Below the pieces are notes generated by a model. It worked only from the letters and a program-made list of their open reading frames with translations. It did no database searches and was not told the DNA's origin. Source: Ilumatobacter fluminis (GTDB lineage: Bacteria; Actinomycetota; Acidimicrobiia; Acidimicrobiales; Ilumatobacteraceae). Taken from it: a stretch of 64,000 nucleotides of DNA. Every line of letters begins with the position of its first letter. Position 1 is the stretch's first letter. This document shows, piece after piece, positions 25,771 to 34,442 of this stretch. A program made the position numbers and the translations under genes. The stretch covers positions 3,194,001 to 3,258,000 of the forward strand of contig NZ_SOAU01000001.1 of the NCBI RefSeq assembly GCF_004364865.1, given 5' to 3'.

Positions 25771-26454
25771 GTGGGTTGGGTCGACGACGTGATCGAGCGC
25801 ACCGAGGCCGCGCTCGACGGGCAGGGCGATCCTGAACGGGCGGCGGGTGCCGAGCACTACATGAAGGGCGTCGCTCCGTTCCTGGGTCTGACGGCCGGCG
25901 AGCGACGCTCGCTGCTCCGAGCAGCGTGGGCCGGCCTCGGCACGCCGACGAGCGACGAGCTCGGTGATGCGTCGACGCAGCTGATGACGTTCGACGAACG
26001 CGAGTTCCACTATGCGGCGACCGACCTGACGGCACGATTTCGACGCGCTGCCGACGCCGACTTCCTCGATCGATGGGCCGAGCGCCTGCTGACCACGAAG
26101 CCGTGGTGGGACACCGTCGACGGGTTCGGCAGTTCGATCGTGTGCCCGTTCGGACGCGACCACGACGTGACGGCGACGATCGATCGGTGGTCGGAGTCGG
26201 GCGACATCTGGCTGGTGCGCTCGGCGATCCAACACCAACGGGGTTGGAAGGACGACACCGACATCGTTCGGGCCCTCGAACTGTGCGATCGACACTGGTC
26301 GAACCGCGAGTTCTTCGTCGCGAAGGCGATCGGCTGGGCCCTGCGTGACCTGACTCGCCTCGACCCACCGGCGGTCCGCCGGTTCCTCGACACGCATCCG
26401 GAACCCAACCGAGTCGCGGTCAGAGAAGCCGAACGAGGCCTGGCCCGAACCTGA
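25771..26454 (+). CDS. AlkD-like DNA alkylation repair protein
   Basis: 227 residues of helical repeats. The pattern KPWWDTVDGFGSSIV, SGDIWLVRSAIQHQRGW and NREFFVAKAIGWALRDL is that of the DNA_alkylation (AlkC/AlkD) family, HEAT-like proteins that flip out positively charged alkylated bases. GTG 25771 is chosen; GTG 25762 is equally possible. It is divergent from ilvA with about 55 bp between. Confidence 0.85.
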   Translation: MGWVDDVIERTEAALDGQGDPERAAGAEHYMKGVAPFLGLTAGERRSLLRAAWAGLGTPTSDELGDASTQLMTFDEREFHYAATDLTARFRRAADADFLDRWAERLLTTKPWWDTVDGFGSSIVCPFGRDHDVTATIDRWSESGDIWLVRSAIQHQRGWKDDTDIVRALELCDRHWSNREFFVAKAIGWALRDLTRLDPPAVRRFLDTHPEPNRVAVREAERGLART

Positions 26455-26482
26455 CCCGCTGGCTCGACCTGGGTCGGATTCT

Positions 26483-26959
26483 TTACTTCTTGAGGTCGGT
26501 GACGGTGCCGTTGCTGACGCGGACCAGGTCGTCGGGTGTCAGGGGGAACACGTCGTGCCAGGTGCCGGCGGCTGCCCACACCTCCTCGTACTGGAGCAGG
26601 TCGGGATCGACGAACACGGGCAGCTCGCTGGTGTGACCGAACGGCGGCACACCACCGATCGGATAGCCGGTGGCGGCCCGCACCGCGTCGGCGTCGACAC
26701 GCCCGCACTTCGCCCCGCCGGCGGCAGCGGCGAGCTTCTTCTCGTCGAGCTGGTTCGAGCCGCTCACGTACGCCAGCACGATCTCACCGTCGACACCGAA
26801 GATCAGGCTCTTCACGATCTGGCCGACATCGCAGCCGATCGCCGCCGCAGCATCGGCGGCGGTCTTGGCACCGTCTGGCTGATGATGCGGGACGACCTCG
26901 ATCCCGAGCTGTTCGCCCGCTTCGACGACCCGCTGGACGTTCTTGTGCCACTCGCTCAT
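26483..26959 (-). CDS. YbaK/EbsC-type aminoacyl-tRNA deacylase
   Basis: 158 residues. DVGQIVKSLIFGVDGEIVLAYVSGSNQLDEKKLA and YPIGGVPPFGH are the signatures of the YbaK/ProX editing domain, which clears Cys or Ala from mischarged tRNA-Pro. Start ATG 26959 overlaps the amidase stop by 4 bp, so it is the third gene of an MFS/amidase/YbaK operon. Confidence 0.9.
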   Translation of the reverse strand: MSEWHKNVQRVVEAGEQLGIEVVPHHQPDGAKTAADAAAAIGCDVGQIVKSLIFGVDGEIVLAYVSGSNQLDEKKLAAAAGGAKCGRVDADAVRAATGYPIGGVPPFGHTSELPVFVDPDLLQYEEVWAAAGTWHDVFPLTPDDLVRVSNGTVTDLKK

Positions 26960-28377
26960 ATCGCGCCGAACGTAGCCCGCCGCTCGCCCGCCGGGACAGC
27001 CAGTTCCCAGGCCTTGGCGAAACGCATCAACTCGACGTCGCTCCGGGGTGGCCCCACGAACTGGACGCCCACCGGCAGCCCGTCCGGTGTGAAGGCGGCC
27101 GGCATCGACATCGCCGGACAGCCCGTGAGCGTGATGTCGGAGCACGAGCGCATCCAGTCGACGTAGGTCGGCATGGTCGTGCCGTCGATCTCGGTGGGCC
27201 ACTCGGTCTCGACCGGGAACGGCACGACCTGGACGGCGGGCAACGCCAGCACGTCGTAGCACCCGAAGAACCGGCGAGCTCGTTCGACGAGGTCGGCGTG
27301 GCCGGCGGCGGCACGGGCGTGATCGGTGAGGGTGAACGAGCGACCGAGTTCGACGTTCCAGCGAACCGTCTCCTTCAGCTGCTCGGACACCCGGTCGTAC
27401 AGCTCGCCGGCCGCCAGTTCGAAGTGCCAGGCCCGAAGCACCTGGAAGATCTCGCCGGCGTCGCCGAGGTCGGGTGCGTCGTCCACGACGTCGCACCCCA
27501 GTTCGCCCAGTCGGTCGGGCACGAATGCGAGCGCGTCGCGAACGGCACGATCGACCGGCAGGCCGAGGTCGGGCGTCCAAGCGACGCGGAGCCCGGTCAG
27601 GTCGGCGGGCTGCTGCGTGAGCACCTCGGCGAACGAGTCGCCCGACTGCGGCAGCGAGATCGGGATGCGATGGTCGGGCCCGGCGAGCGCCTGCATCTGC
27701 AACGCCAGGTCGTCGACCGAACGAGCCATCGCCCCGGCCGTGGCGAGCGGCGACCAGGGCGCACGGTTCGGCCACGACGGCACCCGTCCGGCCGACGGCC
27801 GGAGGCCCACGACGTTGCAGAACGACGCCGGGTTGCGCAACGAACCGCCCATGTCGGACCCATCGGCGATCGGCACCATGCCGGTCGCGAGCGCGACCGC
27901 CGCTCCTCCGCTCGAGCCGCCGCACGTGAGAGACGGGTCGTACGGGTTGCGGGTGGCGCCGAAGACCGGGTTGAACGTGTTCGATCCGGCGCCGAACTCG
28001 GGCGTGTTCGTCTTGCCGATCGTGACCGCGCCGGCGGCTCGCAGCCGCTCGACGACCAGCCCGTCGATGTCGGGAACCCAGTCGGCGAAGATCGGCGACC
28101 CCATCGTGGTCCGGATCCCGGCGGTCGGCTCGAGGTCTTTGTGGGCGATCGGCAGGCCGTGCAGCGGACCGAGCTCGTCGCCGCGTGCGACCGCTTCGTC
28201 GGCCTCGTCGGCCCGCTCGGCGGCCCGGTCGGGGACGAGGGTGACGACGGCGTTGAGCCGAGGGTTCACGGCGTCGATGCGTGCCAGACATGCGTCGAGC
28301 AGCTCGCGTGCCGATACCTCCCGCTGCCGGATCATCGAAGCCAGCTCGACGGCCGAGTGATCGCAGAGGTCGCTCAT
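26956..28377 (-). CDS. Amidase-signature family hydrolase
   Basis: 473 residues with the complete Ser-cisSer-Lys triad of the amidase signature family: Lys80 in GLPIAHKD, cis-Ser155 in CGGSSGGAA and nucleophile Ser179 in DGSDMGGSLR. These enzymes hydrolyse carboxylic amides. No GatB or GatC is near, so it is not read as part of the tRNA amidotransferase. It overlaps both the upstream transporter and the downstream YbaK gene by 4 bp, suggesting uptake and hydrolysis of an amide. Confidence 0.9.
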   Translation of the reverse strand: MSDLCDHSAVELASMIRQREVSARELLDACLARIDAVNPRLNAVVTLVPDRAAERADEADEAVARGDELGPLHGLPIAHKDLEPTAGIRTTMGSPIFADWVPDIDGLVVERLRAAGAVTIGKTNTPEFGAGSNTFNPVFGATRNPYDPSLTCGGSSGGAAVALATGMVPIADGSDMGGSLRNPASFCNVVGLRPSAGRVPSWPNRAPWSPLATAGAMARSVDDLALQMQALAGPDHRIPISLPQSGDSFAEVLTQQPADLTGLRVAWTPDLGLPVDRAVRDALAFVPDRLGELGCDVVDDAPDLGDAGEIFQVLRAWHFELAAGELYDRVSEQLKETVRWNVELGRSFTLTDHARAAAGHADLVERARRFFGCYDVLALPAVQVVPFPVETEWPTEIDGTTMPTYVDWMRSCSDITLTGCPAMSMPAAFTPDGLPVGVQFVGPPRSDVELMRFAKAWELAVPAGERRATFGAI

Positions 28378-29642
28378 GCGTACTCGGGTTCGGCGGGAGC
28401 CGGCTCGGGCTCGTTCGCCGGTCCGGCCATCAGGAAGACGAACAGTGCAAGGGCGGAGCAGAGTCCGGCGATCATGTACGACAGCTCGTAGTCGCCGGAC
28501 AGGTCGTGGAGCCAGCCGAGCAGCAACGGCCCACCGGCCGTACCGATCAAGACGTAGAGCTGGGCACGGCTGTAGATGCGGGGATAGTCGCGGACCCCGA
28601 AGCGTTCGGCGATCAGCAGCGGCTGCAGCATCAAGATGTTGCCCACCGTTGCGCCGAACAGGATGATCGCCATGAAGATGGCGGTCGTCGTGTCGGCGAA
28701 CGCGAGGAAGAACATAGCGACGCCCTGCAGCCCGGCGAGTACGGCAGTGAAGCCGGTCATGGGCACCGAGGTGACCACGCGCCCACCGACCAGACGGGCG
28801 ACGACCGACGTGGCCGCCAGCACCAGCGTCGCCAATGCTGCCGTGTCGGCGGTGGTGCGTTCTTCCACCAGCTTCACGAGCTGCTGGATGCCGCCGACCT
28901 GCGAACCCAGGGCGAGGACGTAGGCGGCGGTGACGGCGATGAAGAAGCGCGATCGCACCGCTTCGTGGAACGGGGTGCCGGCCGGCGCAGCTGCGGCGAC
29001 GCCGGGCGTCGCTCGAAGCCCGTCGGGCAGCCAGCCGAGTGCTGCGGGGTCGGGCTTGATGAGCCAGTACGCGACCGGGATGATCCCGACGGCCCACACG
29101 ATCGCGAGCCATGGCGTGCCGGCTTCGAGGCCCTCCCGATCGAGGAGCCACTTGGCGGCCGGTGTGATGACGATGCCGCCGGCCGACAACCCGGTCGAGG
29201 CCACCGACAGGGCGACACCGCGGCGTTGGTGGAACCAGCGGGTCACCACGGTCGTGACCGGGACGAGCCCGGCGAAGGCGAACCCGAACGCAAAGACGCC
29301 GTAGACGACGAACAGTTGCCAGGGGGCCGTGACCCGTCCGAGGCCGAACAACGCCACGCTGCCGATGACACCGCCGGCCGCGATGACGTGGCGGACGTCG
29401 TAGCGACCGATCAGGCGTGCGGCCAGCACCCCGACCATGCCGCCGACGAAGAAGAAGAACGTCGTCGCGAGCGAGATCGACGAGACCTCCCAGCCTCGTT
29501 CCTTGCTGAGTGCGTTGAGGTAGACGGCCAATCCGTAGAAGCCCAGGCCCGAGGACGTCATCAGGACGAGGAAGGCGCCGGTGACCACCCACCAGCCGGG
29601 GAAGCGCTCGCTTCTCAGTTCTGGTTCAGCAGTCCCGCCCAC
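28374..29642 (-). CDS. Major facilitator superfamily transporter
   Basis: 422 residues with about 12 hydrophobic segments. The first, FPGWWVVTGAFLVLMTSSGLG, and the loop after it resemble the monocarboxylate/oxalate-formate (OFA) branch of MFS. It is first in an operon with an amidase, so the substrate may be an amide or the acid released from it. ATG 28377 of the amidase overlaps its stop. Confidence 0.85.
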   Translation of the reverse strand: MGGTAEPELRSERFPGWWVVTGAFLVLMTSSGLGFYGLAVYLNALSKERGWEVSSISLATTFFFFVGGMVGVLAARLIGRYDVRHVIAAGGVIGSVALFGLGRVTAPWQLFVVYGVFAFGFAFAGLVPVTTVVTRWFHQRRGVALSVASTGLSAGGIVITPAAKWLLDREGLEAGTPWLAIVWAVGIIPVAYWLIKPDPAALGWLPDGLRATPGVAAAAPAGTPFHEAVRSRFFIAVTAAYVLALGSQVGGIQQLVKLVEERTTADTAALATLVLAATSVVARLVGGRVVTSVPMTGFTAVLAGLQGVAMFFLAFADTTTAIFMAIILFGATVGNILMLQPLLIAERFGVRDYPRIYSRAQLYVLIGTAGGPLLLGWLHDLSGDYELSYMIAGLCSALALFVFLMAGPANEPEPAPAEPEYA

Positions 29643-29674
29643 GCCCGAACGGTACCGATCGGGGCGTCGATATC

Positions 29675-30565
29675 GTGAGTCGTACGATGTTCACCAACAC
29701 GCTCAAGACCGGAGTCCTCCTCGCTGGCATGGGCGGTCTGATCGTGGCCGTCGCCGGCATCCTCGGCGGCGGGAGCAGTGCCTCGCTCACCATCGGCGTC
29801 GTTCTGGCGCTCGTGATGGTCGGCGGGTCGTACTGGTTCAGCGACAAGCTCGCCCTCAAGGCGGGCGGTGCGCGCCCGATCACCCGCGAACAAGCCCCCG
29901 AGTTCTACGACATGATCGCCCGCCTCGCCGAGCGGGCCGACCTCCCGATGCCGACCGTCGCCATCGCCGACAACCCGCAACCCAACGCCTTCGCCACGGG
30001 CCGCAACCCGAATCACGCCGTCGTGTGCGCCACCCAGGGCCTGCTGTCGTCGCTCAGCCGCGACGAGGTCGAGGGTGTCATGGCGCACGAGCTGATGCAC
30101 GTCAAGCACCGCGACATCCTGATCGGATCCGTCGCCGCTGCGATCGCGACGGCGATCTCGTACATGGCGCAGATGGCGATGTTCTCGCAGATGTTCGGCG
30201 GCCGAGACCGTCGAGACAGCAACCCGGTCGCGATGCTCGCCGTGGCGATCCTCGCCCCGGTTGCTGCGACGCTGATCCAGATGGCGGTCTCGCGTTCTCG
30301 CGAGTACGAGGCCGACCGTGGCGCCGCCGAGTTGATCGGCACGGGCGAGCCGCTCGCGAGTGCGCTCGAGAAGATCGAGGTGCTGGCCAAGCAGCGACCG
30401 ATGGCCGTGCAGCCCGCTCAGGCGTCGATGTACATCCACAACCCGCTCGCCGAGGCCCGGTCGAGCCAGGGCGGTCCGAACATGTCGAAGATGTTCAGCA
30501 CCCACCCCCCGACCGCCGAACGCATCCGCCGCCTGAGAGAGATGAACCCGAGCCCCATCGTGTAG
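29675..30565 (+). CDS. htpX: HtpX-family membrane zinc metalloprotease
   Basis: 296 residues. Two N-terminal membrane helices (residues 12-31, 37-55) precede the protease domain, with the zinc motif HELMH at 138-142 and the third ligand in SREYEADRGAAELI. Another membrane pair lies around residues 150-210. HtpX degrades misfolded membrane proteins. GTG 29675 or ATG 29687 could be the start. The gene ends directly before a palindromic repeat cluster. Confidence 0.92.
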   Translation: MSRTMFTNTLKTGVLLAGMGGLIVAVAGILGGGSSASLTIGVVLALVMVGGSYWFSDKLALKAGGARPITREQAPEFYDMIARLAERADLPMPTVAIADNPQPNAFATGRNPNHAVVCATQGLLSSLSRDEVEGVMAHELMHVKHRDILIGSVAAAIATAISYMAQMAMFSQMFGGRDRRDSNPVAMLAVAILAPVAATLIQMAVSRSREYEADRGAAELIGTGEPLASALEKIEVLAKQRPMAVQPAQASMYIHNPLAEARSSQGGPNMSKMFSTHPPTAERIRRLREMNPSPIV

Positions 30566-30567
30566 CC

Positions 30568-30594
30568 GTCGGTTGGGGTCAGACCCCAACCGAC
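30568..30594. repeat. 27-bp palindromic repeat, copy 3
   Basis: Perfect palindrome with arms GTCGGTTGGGGTC and GACCCCAACCGAC, 3 bp after the htpX stop. Confidence 0.85.
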
Positions 30595-30617
30595 GAGCAT
30601 GCTCGAAGCCTCCAGAG

Positions 30618-30644
30618 GTCGGTTGATGTCAGACATCAACCGAC
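30618..30644. repeat. 27-bp palindromic repeat, copy 4
   Basis: Perfect palindrome with arms GTCGGTTGATGTC and GACATCAACCGAC. The two substitutions relative to copy 3 are compensatory (GG/CC to AT/AT). Confidence 0.85.
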
Positions 30645-30674
30645 AGCTCGGCTCGACGCTTCAGGATCCGGTCG

Positions 30675-30701
30675 GTCGGTTGATGTCTGACATCAACCGA
30701 C
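30675..30701. repeat. 27-bp palindromic repeat, copy 5
   Basis: Same arms as copy 4 but the central base is T instead of A. It ends one base before the acyl-CoA dehydrogenase stop codon, so it may work as a terminator for one or both convergent genes. Confidence 0.85.
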
Positions 30702-31985
30702 TCAGCCGTTTTTGGGGAGGTCTTTGAAGGGGGTGTTCTTCTCCGGCCCGGGTTCCTTCGGGAGGCCGAGGACCCGTTCGCCGATGATGTTGCGTTGGAC
30801 CTGGTCGGTGCCCCCGTAGATCGGCGGGGCCTGCGCGAACAGGGCCAGTTCGGTGACGAACCCGTTCATCGGCTTGCCGACGGCTTCGTCGAGCACGGCC
30901 TTCGCGTCGCTCTCGTAGGCGTGCAGCATGCCCTCCGGTCCGAGGATGCGCAGACCCAGGTCGCGCTGGAGCCGCATCATGTCCGACATCGACAGCTTGC
31001 CGATGTTGCCGAAGCCGGGGATGTCGCCACCCGACGCCTTGAGCGCCTTGAGCCGGAGGGTCTGCATCCGACCGATCTCGGCGAGGGTGTGCAGCCGCAT
31101 CAGGTCTTGGCGGATGGTCGGGTCGTCGATCGCACCGGTCTGCTTGGCGAGTTCGATCAGCATCTTGCCGGCGCCGCGGAACTGAGCACCGCCACCGCCC
31201 GAGCGGCGGCTCTGGACGAAGTCGCCGGCTCGCTTGTCGAGGTGCCCCGCGACCGTGCCCCGGATCGCCGCGCTCGAGGCGGCGCTGCCACCGCCCGCCC
31301 CGAGACCGGCGCGTTCGAAGGCCAGGGTCGTGTTGGTGACGGCCCACCCGTTGTTCTGGCCGCCGATCATGGCATCGGTCGTGGTGACGGCGTCGGACAT
31401 GAACACCTCGTTGAAGAGTGCTCGGCCGGTCATCTCCTTGAGCGGTCGGATGTCGACGCCGTCCTGGTGCATGTCGAGCGCGAAGTAGGTGATGCCCTGA
31501 TGCTTGGGCACGTCTGAGTTGGTGCGGGCGATCAACATGCCGAGGTCGGCGTAGTGGCCACCGGAGGTCCACACCTTCTGGCCGTTGACGATCCACTCGT
31601 CGCCGTCCTGGACGGCGCGGGTCTGGAGGCCGGCGAGGTCGGAACCGGCGACCGGCTCGGAGAACAGCTGGCACCAGGCCTTCTGCCCGGTGACGATGTC
31701 GCGGACGTACCGATCGATCTGTTCCTGGGTGCCGTGCATCGCGATCGTCGGTGCCGCGAGCAGCAGGCCAAGGCCACCGGGTGCACCGAGCGCACCGTGT
31801 TCGCCGATCGTCTCGGCGACCTTGACGGCGTCGTTGCGGGAGAGGTCGCGCCCGTAGGCGTTGGTCGGCAGGGCCGGTGCGGCCCAGCCGGCGAGACCCA
31901 GGCGTTCCCACCACTCCGCGACCGTCAGGTCGGGATCCCAGTTCTCGTCGAGCCAGCTCTTCAGTTCGTCGATGACGTCAGCCAT
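30702..31985 (-). CDS. Acyl-CoA dehydrogenase family protein
   Basis: 427 residues from ATG 31985. The flavin-binding middle domain has CQLFSEPVAGSDLAGLQTRA and DEWIVNGQKVWTSGGHYAD; the C-terminal domain ends APPIYGGTDQVQRNIIGERVLGLPKEPG. This branch is common among actinobacterial steroid, terpenoid and branched-acyl dehydrogenases (FadE type). It is unrelated in detail to the shorter dehydrogenase at 7337. The substrate is not predictable. Confidence 0.9.
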   Translation of the reverse strand: MADVIDELKSWLDENWDPDLTVAEWWERLGLAGWAAPALPTNAYGRDLSRNDAVKVAETIGEHGALGAPGGLGLLLAAPTIAMHGTQEQIDRYVRDIVTGQKAWCQLFSEPVAGSDLAGLQTRAVQDGDEWIVNGQKVWTSGGHYADLGMLIARTNSDVPKHQGITYFALDMHQDGVDIRPLKEMTGRALFNEVFMSDAVTTTDAMIGGQNNGWAVTNTTLAFERAGLGAGGGSAASSAAIRGTVAGHLDKRAGDFVQSRRSGGGGAQFRGAGKMLIELAKQTGAIDDPTIRQDLMRLHTLAEIGRMQTLRLKALKASGGDIPGFGNIGKLSMSDMMRLQRDLGLRILGPEGMLHAYESDAKAVLDEAVGKPMNGFVTELALFAQAPPIYGGTDQVQRNIIGERVLGLPKEPGPEKNTPFKDLPKNG

Positions 31986-32038
31986 GCGACGCATCGTGCC
32001 AGACCTGACCCGCCGGTCAAGAGTCGAAGGGTTGCGGG

Positions 32039-32063
32039 CCAGAAGGGGTCAGGCACCTTCTGG
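32039..32063. repeat. 25-bp inverted repeat, left arm
   Basis: Begins CCAGAAGGGG and ends CACCTTCTGG. It is an exact reverse complement of 32096-32120 and is itself nearly palindromic. Confidence 0.85.
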
Positions 32064-32095
32064 CCGACGGGTCACGGCGACCATGCACTGCATCG

Positions 32096-32120
32096 CCAGA
32101 AGGTGCCTGACCCCTTCTGG
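32096..32120. repeat. 25-bp inverted repeat, right arm
   Basis: Exact reverse complement of 32039-32063, with 32 bp between. The pair can form one long 25-bp hairpin or two small ones. It lies after the stop of the sufC2 operon and before the acyl-CoA dehydrogenase start, so termination is one possible role. Confidence 0.85.
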
Positions 32121-32136
32121 TCTGACCCCAACCGAC
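32119..32136. repeat. Partial copy of the 27-bp palindromic repeat
   Basis: GGTCTGACCCCAACCGAC, the right half plus core of the family, fused to the end of the 25-bp inverted repeat and 3 bp from the sufC2 stop. Confidence 0.75.
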
Positions 32137-32139
32137 GGG

Positions 32140-32955
32140 TTACATCGAGAAGAGGTCGTCGAGGGAGCCGGGTTGGGCTCGGGGGCCGGCGGGTTCGTCG
32201 GCGTCGTCGGCGAGATCGGCTTCGGGGGCGAAGGCTGCGTAGCCGTCGCGTTCGAGGACCTCGGCCAGTTCGGGGCCACCCGACTCGACGATGCGGCCCT
32301 TGACCAGGATGTGCACGTGGTCGGGCTTCAGCTCTTCGAGCAGGCGGTTGTAGTGGGTGATGGCGATCACGCCGAGCGGCGACTCGGCGTCGTTCGACAT
32401 CTCCTCGACGCGGCGCGAGCAGTCGCGGAGCGCGTCGATGTCGAGGCCGGAGTCGAGTTCGTCGAGGATCGCGAACGTCGGTCGGAGCACCGCGAGCTGC
32501 AACGTCTCGTTGCGCTTCTTCTCGCCGCCCGACAGGTCGACGTTGAGCGGACGGTGCAGGAATCGCTCCTCGAAACCGATCTTCGCGGCCTCGGCCGCCA
32601 GTGCATCGCGGAGGCCGTCGGTGGTGCGGCCACGCGTGGTGAGCGCTTCGCCGAGCATGTCGTCGAGCATGACGCCCGGGACCTCGGTCGGGTACTGCAT
32701 CACGAGGTGGAGTCCGGCAGCGGCACGCCGCCATGCCGGCAGCGAGAGCACGTCGGTGCCGTCGAGGTCGACCGAGCCACCGGTGACCTCATAACCCGGC
32801 TTGCCCATGAGCACGGCCGACAAGGTGCTCTTGCCGGCGCCGTTCGGGCCCATGATGGCGTGCACCTCGCCGGAGGAAACGGTGAGGTCGATGCCGTTCA
32901 GGATCTGCTTGCCGGCGACGGTGGCCGACAGGCCGGAGATGGTCAGGGTGCTCAC
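32140..32955 (-). CDS. sufC: Fe-S assembly ATPase SufC (copy 2)
   Basis: 271 residues. Walker A is GPNGAGKST, the signature is LSGGEKKRNET and Walker B is FAILDELDSGLDIDALRD. The usual SufC DETDSGLD is here DELDSGLD. The C-terminus has an acidic extension of about 25 residues ending LDDLFSM that copy 1 lacks. It is last in the sufB-x-sufD-Rieske-sufC operon and overlaps the Rieske gene by 4 bp. This copy is the natural partner of SufB and SufD. Confidence 0.92.
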   Translation of the reverse strand: MSTLTISGLSATVAGKQILNGIDLTVSSGEVHAIMGPNGAGKSTLSAVLMGKPGYEVTGGSVDLDGTDVLSLPAWRRAAAGLHLVMQYPTEVPGVMLDDMLGEALTTRGRTTDGLRDALAAEAAKIGFEERFLHRPLNVDLSGGEKKRNETLQLAVLRPTFAILDELDSGLDIDALRDCSRRVEEMSNDAESPLGVIAITHYNRLLEELKPDHVHILVKGRIVESGGPELAEVLERDGYAAFAPEADLADDADEPAGPRAQPGSLDDLFSM

Positions 32956-33284
32956 TGTACGGCCTCCTGGGTGATCGTCACGTGGACGTGACCGTCGATC
33001 ACGGTCGCGTCGTACACGGGCACGGGTTGGGTCGCCGGCAACGTCTGCGGCTCACCGGTGGTGAGGCTGAACGCGCTGCTGTGCTTCGGGCATTCGATCT
33101 CGAGCTCGTCGCACCAGACCTCACCCTCCGACAGCGAGACGTCGGCATGGGTGCACGTGTCGCCGATGGCGTAGACGTCGTCGCCGATGCGGACGATGGC
33201 GACCTTGACGCCGCCGATGTCGGCCTTGCGGGCGGTGCCGGGCTCGAGGTCGTCGAGTTCGAACAGGGCGTGGCTGGTCGTCAT
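32952..33284 (-). CDS. Rieske [2Fe-2S] protein of the suf operon
   Basis: 110 residues. The two cluster motifs are CTH at 44-46 and CPKH at 65-68. The protein is of the small NirD/biphenyl-ferredoxin type. Similar Rieske proteins stand between sufD and sufC or sufS in other actinobacteria, where they may be electron donors or cluster-related factors. Its ATG overlaps the sufD stop. Confidence 0.9.
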   Translation of the reverse strand: MTTSHALFELDDLEPGTARKADIGGVKVAIVRIGDDVYAIGDTCTHADVSLSEGEVWCDELEIECPKHSSAFSLTTGEPQTLPATQPVPVYDATVIDGHVHVTITQEAVQ

Positions 33285-34375
33285 GAGTCGTCTCCGATCT
33301 TGAGCTTGGCGGCGACACGGGCCCGCAGGTCGGCGGCCAGTTCGGCCGACGGCAGCTGCGAGATGACCTCGTCGAAGAAGCCGAGCACGACGAGGCGCTC
33401 GGCGATCTCGGGCTGCACGCCACGGCTCTCGAGGTAGAAGCGCTGGTCCTCGTCGATCGGGCCGACGGCGGACGCGTGGGCGCACTTGACGTCGTTGGTG
33501 CGGATGTCGAGGTTGGGCACGCTCTCGGCCCACGCACCCTCGCTCAGGGTCAGCGTCCGGTTGGTCTGGTAGGCGGCGGTGCCGCGCGCCTCCTCGCCGA
33601 TCGCGATCAGGCCGGTGTACACGCTTGCCGACCGGTCCTGCACGGCGCCCTTGAACAGCAGATCGCTGTTCGTGTGCGGTGCGACGTGATCCTGGATCAC
33701 GCGGAAGTCGTGCATCTGGGTGCCGTCGGCGAAGTAGAGCGCAACCTGCTTGGTGGAGGCGCCGCGTCCGATCGAGCGGGCTTCGGTGCGAACGCGTGCG
33801 TAGTCGCCGCCGAGCGACACCGTCGACAGCAGCAGCGTGGAGTCGCGGTCGCTCTCCGCACGCTGGTGTCCGATCGACCAGGCTTCGTCGTTCAACTCGT
33901 TGACGGTCAGGTACTTCACCCGCGCGGCGGCGCCGACCCGGGTGTGGAGCACCGGCAGGGTGAGCGCCGCTCCGCCGCTCGCCGACCGGAAGATCTCGAT
34001 GACGGTGACCTCGCTGTCGGCGCCTGCGTCGATCAGGAGACGGGGCGTCGTCAGGGCGCCGCCGCCCGGGATCGAGTGGGTGACGACGATCGGCTCGGGC
34101 ACGACGGTGCCTGCCGGGATGACGAGGTGAACGGCCTGACCGCGAGCGGCGCTGATCTCGGCGAACACGTCAGGCGGACCGTCGAACAGGGACACGACGC
34201 CGTCGTCGGCGACGTAACCGTCGCCGTTGCGGATCGACACCTCGTGATCACCCGGCGTGAAGCGGGCGAGGTCGAGGTCGCCGATCCGGCTGTAGCGCCA
34301 GATCTCCTGGTCGGTCGTCGGCAGCTCGATCTGGTCGAGCCGGCTCAGGTCGAGGGACGGAGCAGCAACAGACAT
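33281..34375 (-). CDS. sufD: Fe-S scaffold protein SufD
   Basis: 364 residues from ATG 34375. The C-terminal beta-helix and helical end show DLLFKGAVQDRSASVYTGLI, NLDIRTNDVKCAHASAVGPID and FYLESRGVQPEIAERLVVLGFFDEV, as in SufD. It forms the SufB-SufD heterodimer on which clusters are built. A separate upstream motif (34389-34408) suggests its own promoter besides read-through from sufB. Confidence 0.93.
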   Translation of the reverse strand: MSVAAPSLDLSRLDQIELPTTDQEIWRYSRIGDLDLARFTPGDHEVSIRNGDGYVADDGVVSLFDGPPDVFAEISAARGQAVHLVIPAGTVVPEPIVVTHSIPGGGALTTPRLLIDAGADSEVTVIEIFRSASGGAALTLPVLHTRVGAAARVKYLTVNELNDEAWSIGHQRAESDRDSTLLLSTVSLGGDYARVRTEARSIGRGASTKQVALYFADGTQMHDFRVIQDHVAPHTNSDLLFKGAVQDRSASVYTGLIAIGEEARGTAAYQTNRTLTLSEGAWAESVPNLDIRTNDVKCAHASAVGPIDEDQRFYLESRGVQPEIAERLVVLGFFDEVISQLPSAELAADLRARVAAKLKIGDDS

Positions 34376-34388
34376 CGGACCCAATTCT

Positions 34389-34408
34389 ACTATCGGGATA
34401 GTGGAAAT
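34389..34408. promoter_or_regulatory. Putative suf regulatory motif, site 2
   Basis: ACTATCGGGATAGTGGAAAT, with a perfect ACTATC/GATAGT dyad, lies 14 bp before the sufD start. On the opposite strand to that of site 3 the last ten bases, TAGTGGAAAT, are identical. Confidence 0.55.
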
Positions 34409-34442
34409 AGGTCGGTCGAATCGGGCGCCGGATCGACCCGCG

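Noticed and set aside
26956-28377. Amidase as a GatA subunit of the tRNA amidotransferase
   Set aside because: No gatB or gatC nearby, and the gene is coupled to a transporter and YbaK. A stand-alone amidase is more likely.
30568-30701. The palindromes here contain GGTCAGACC, like the GntR operators
   Set aside because: They lack the TGG...CCA ends and the GACC extension, and they form a different 27-bp symmetric family after gene ends.
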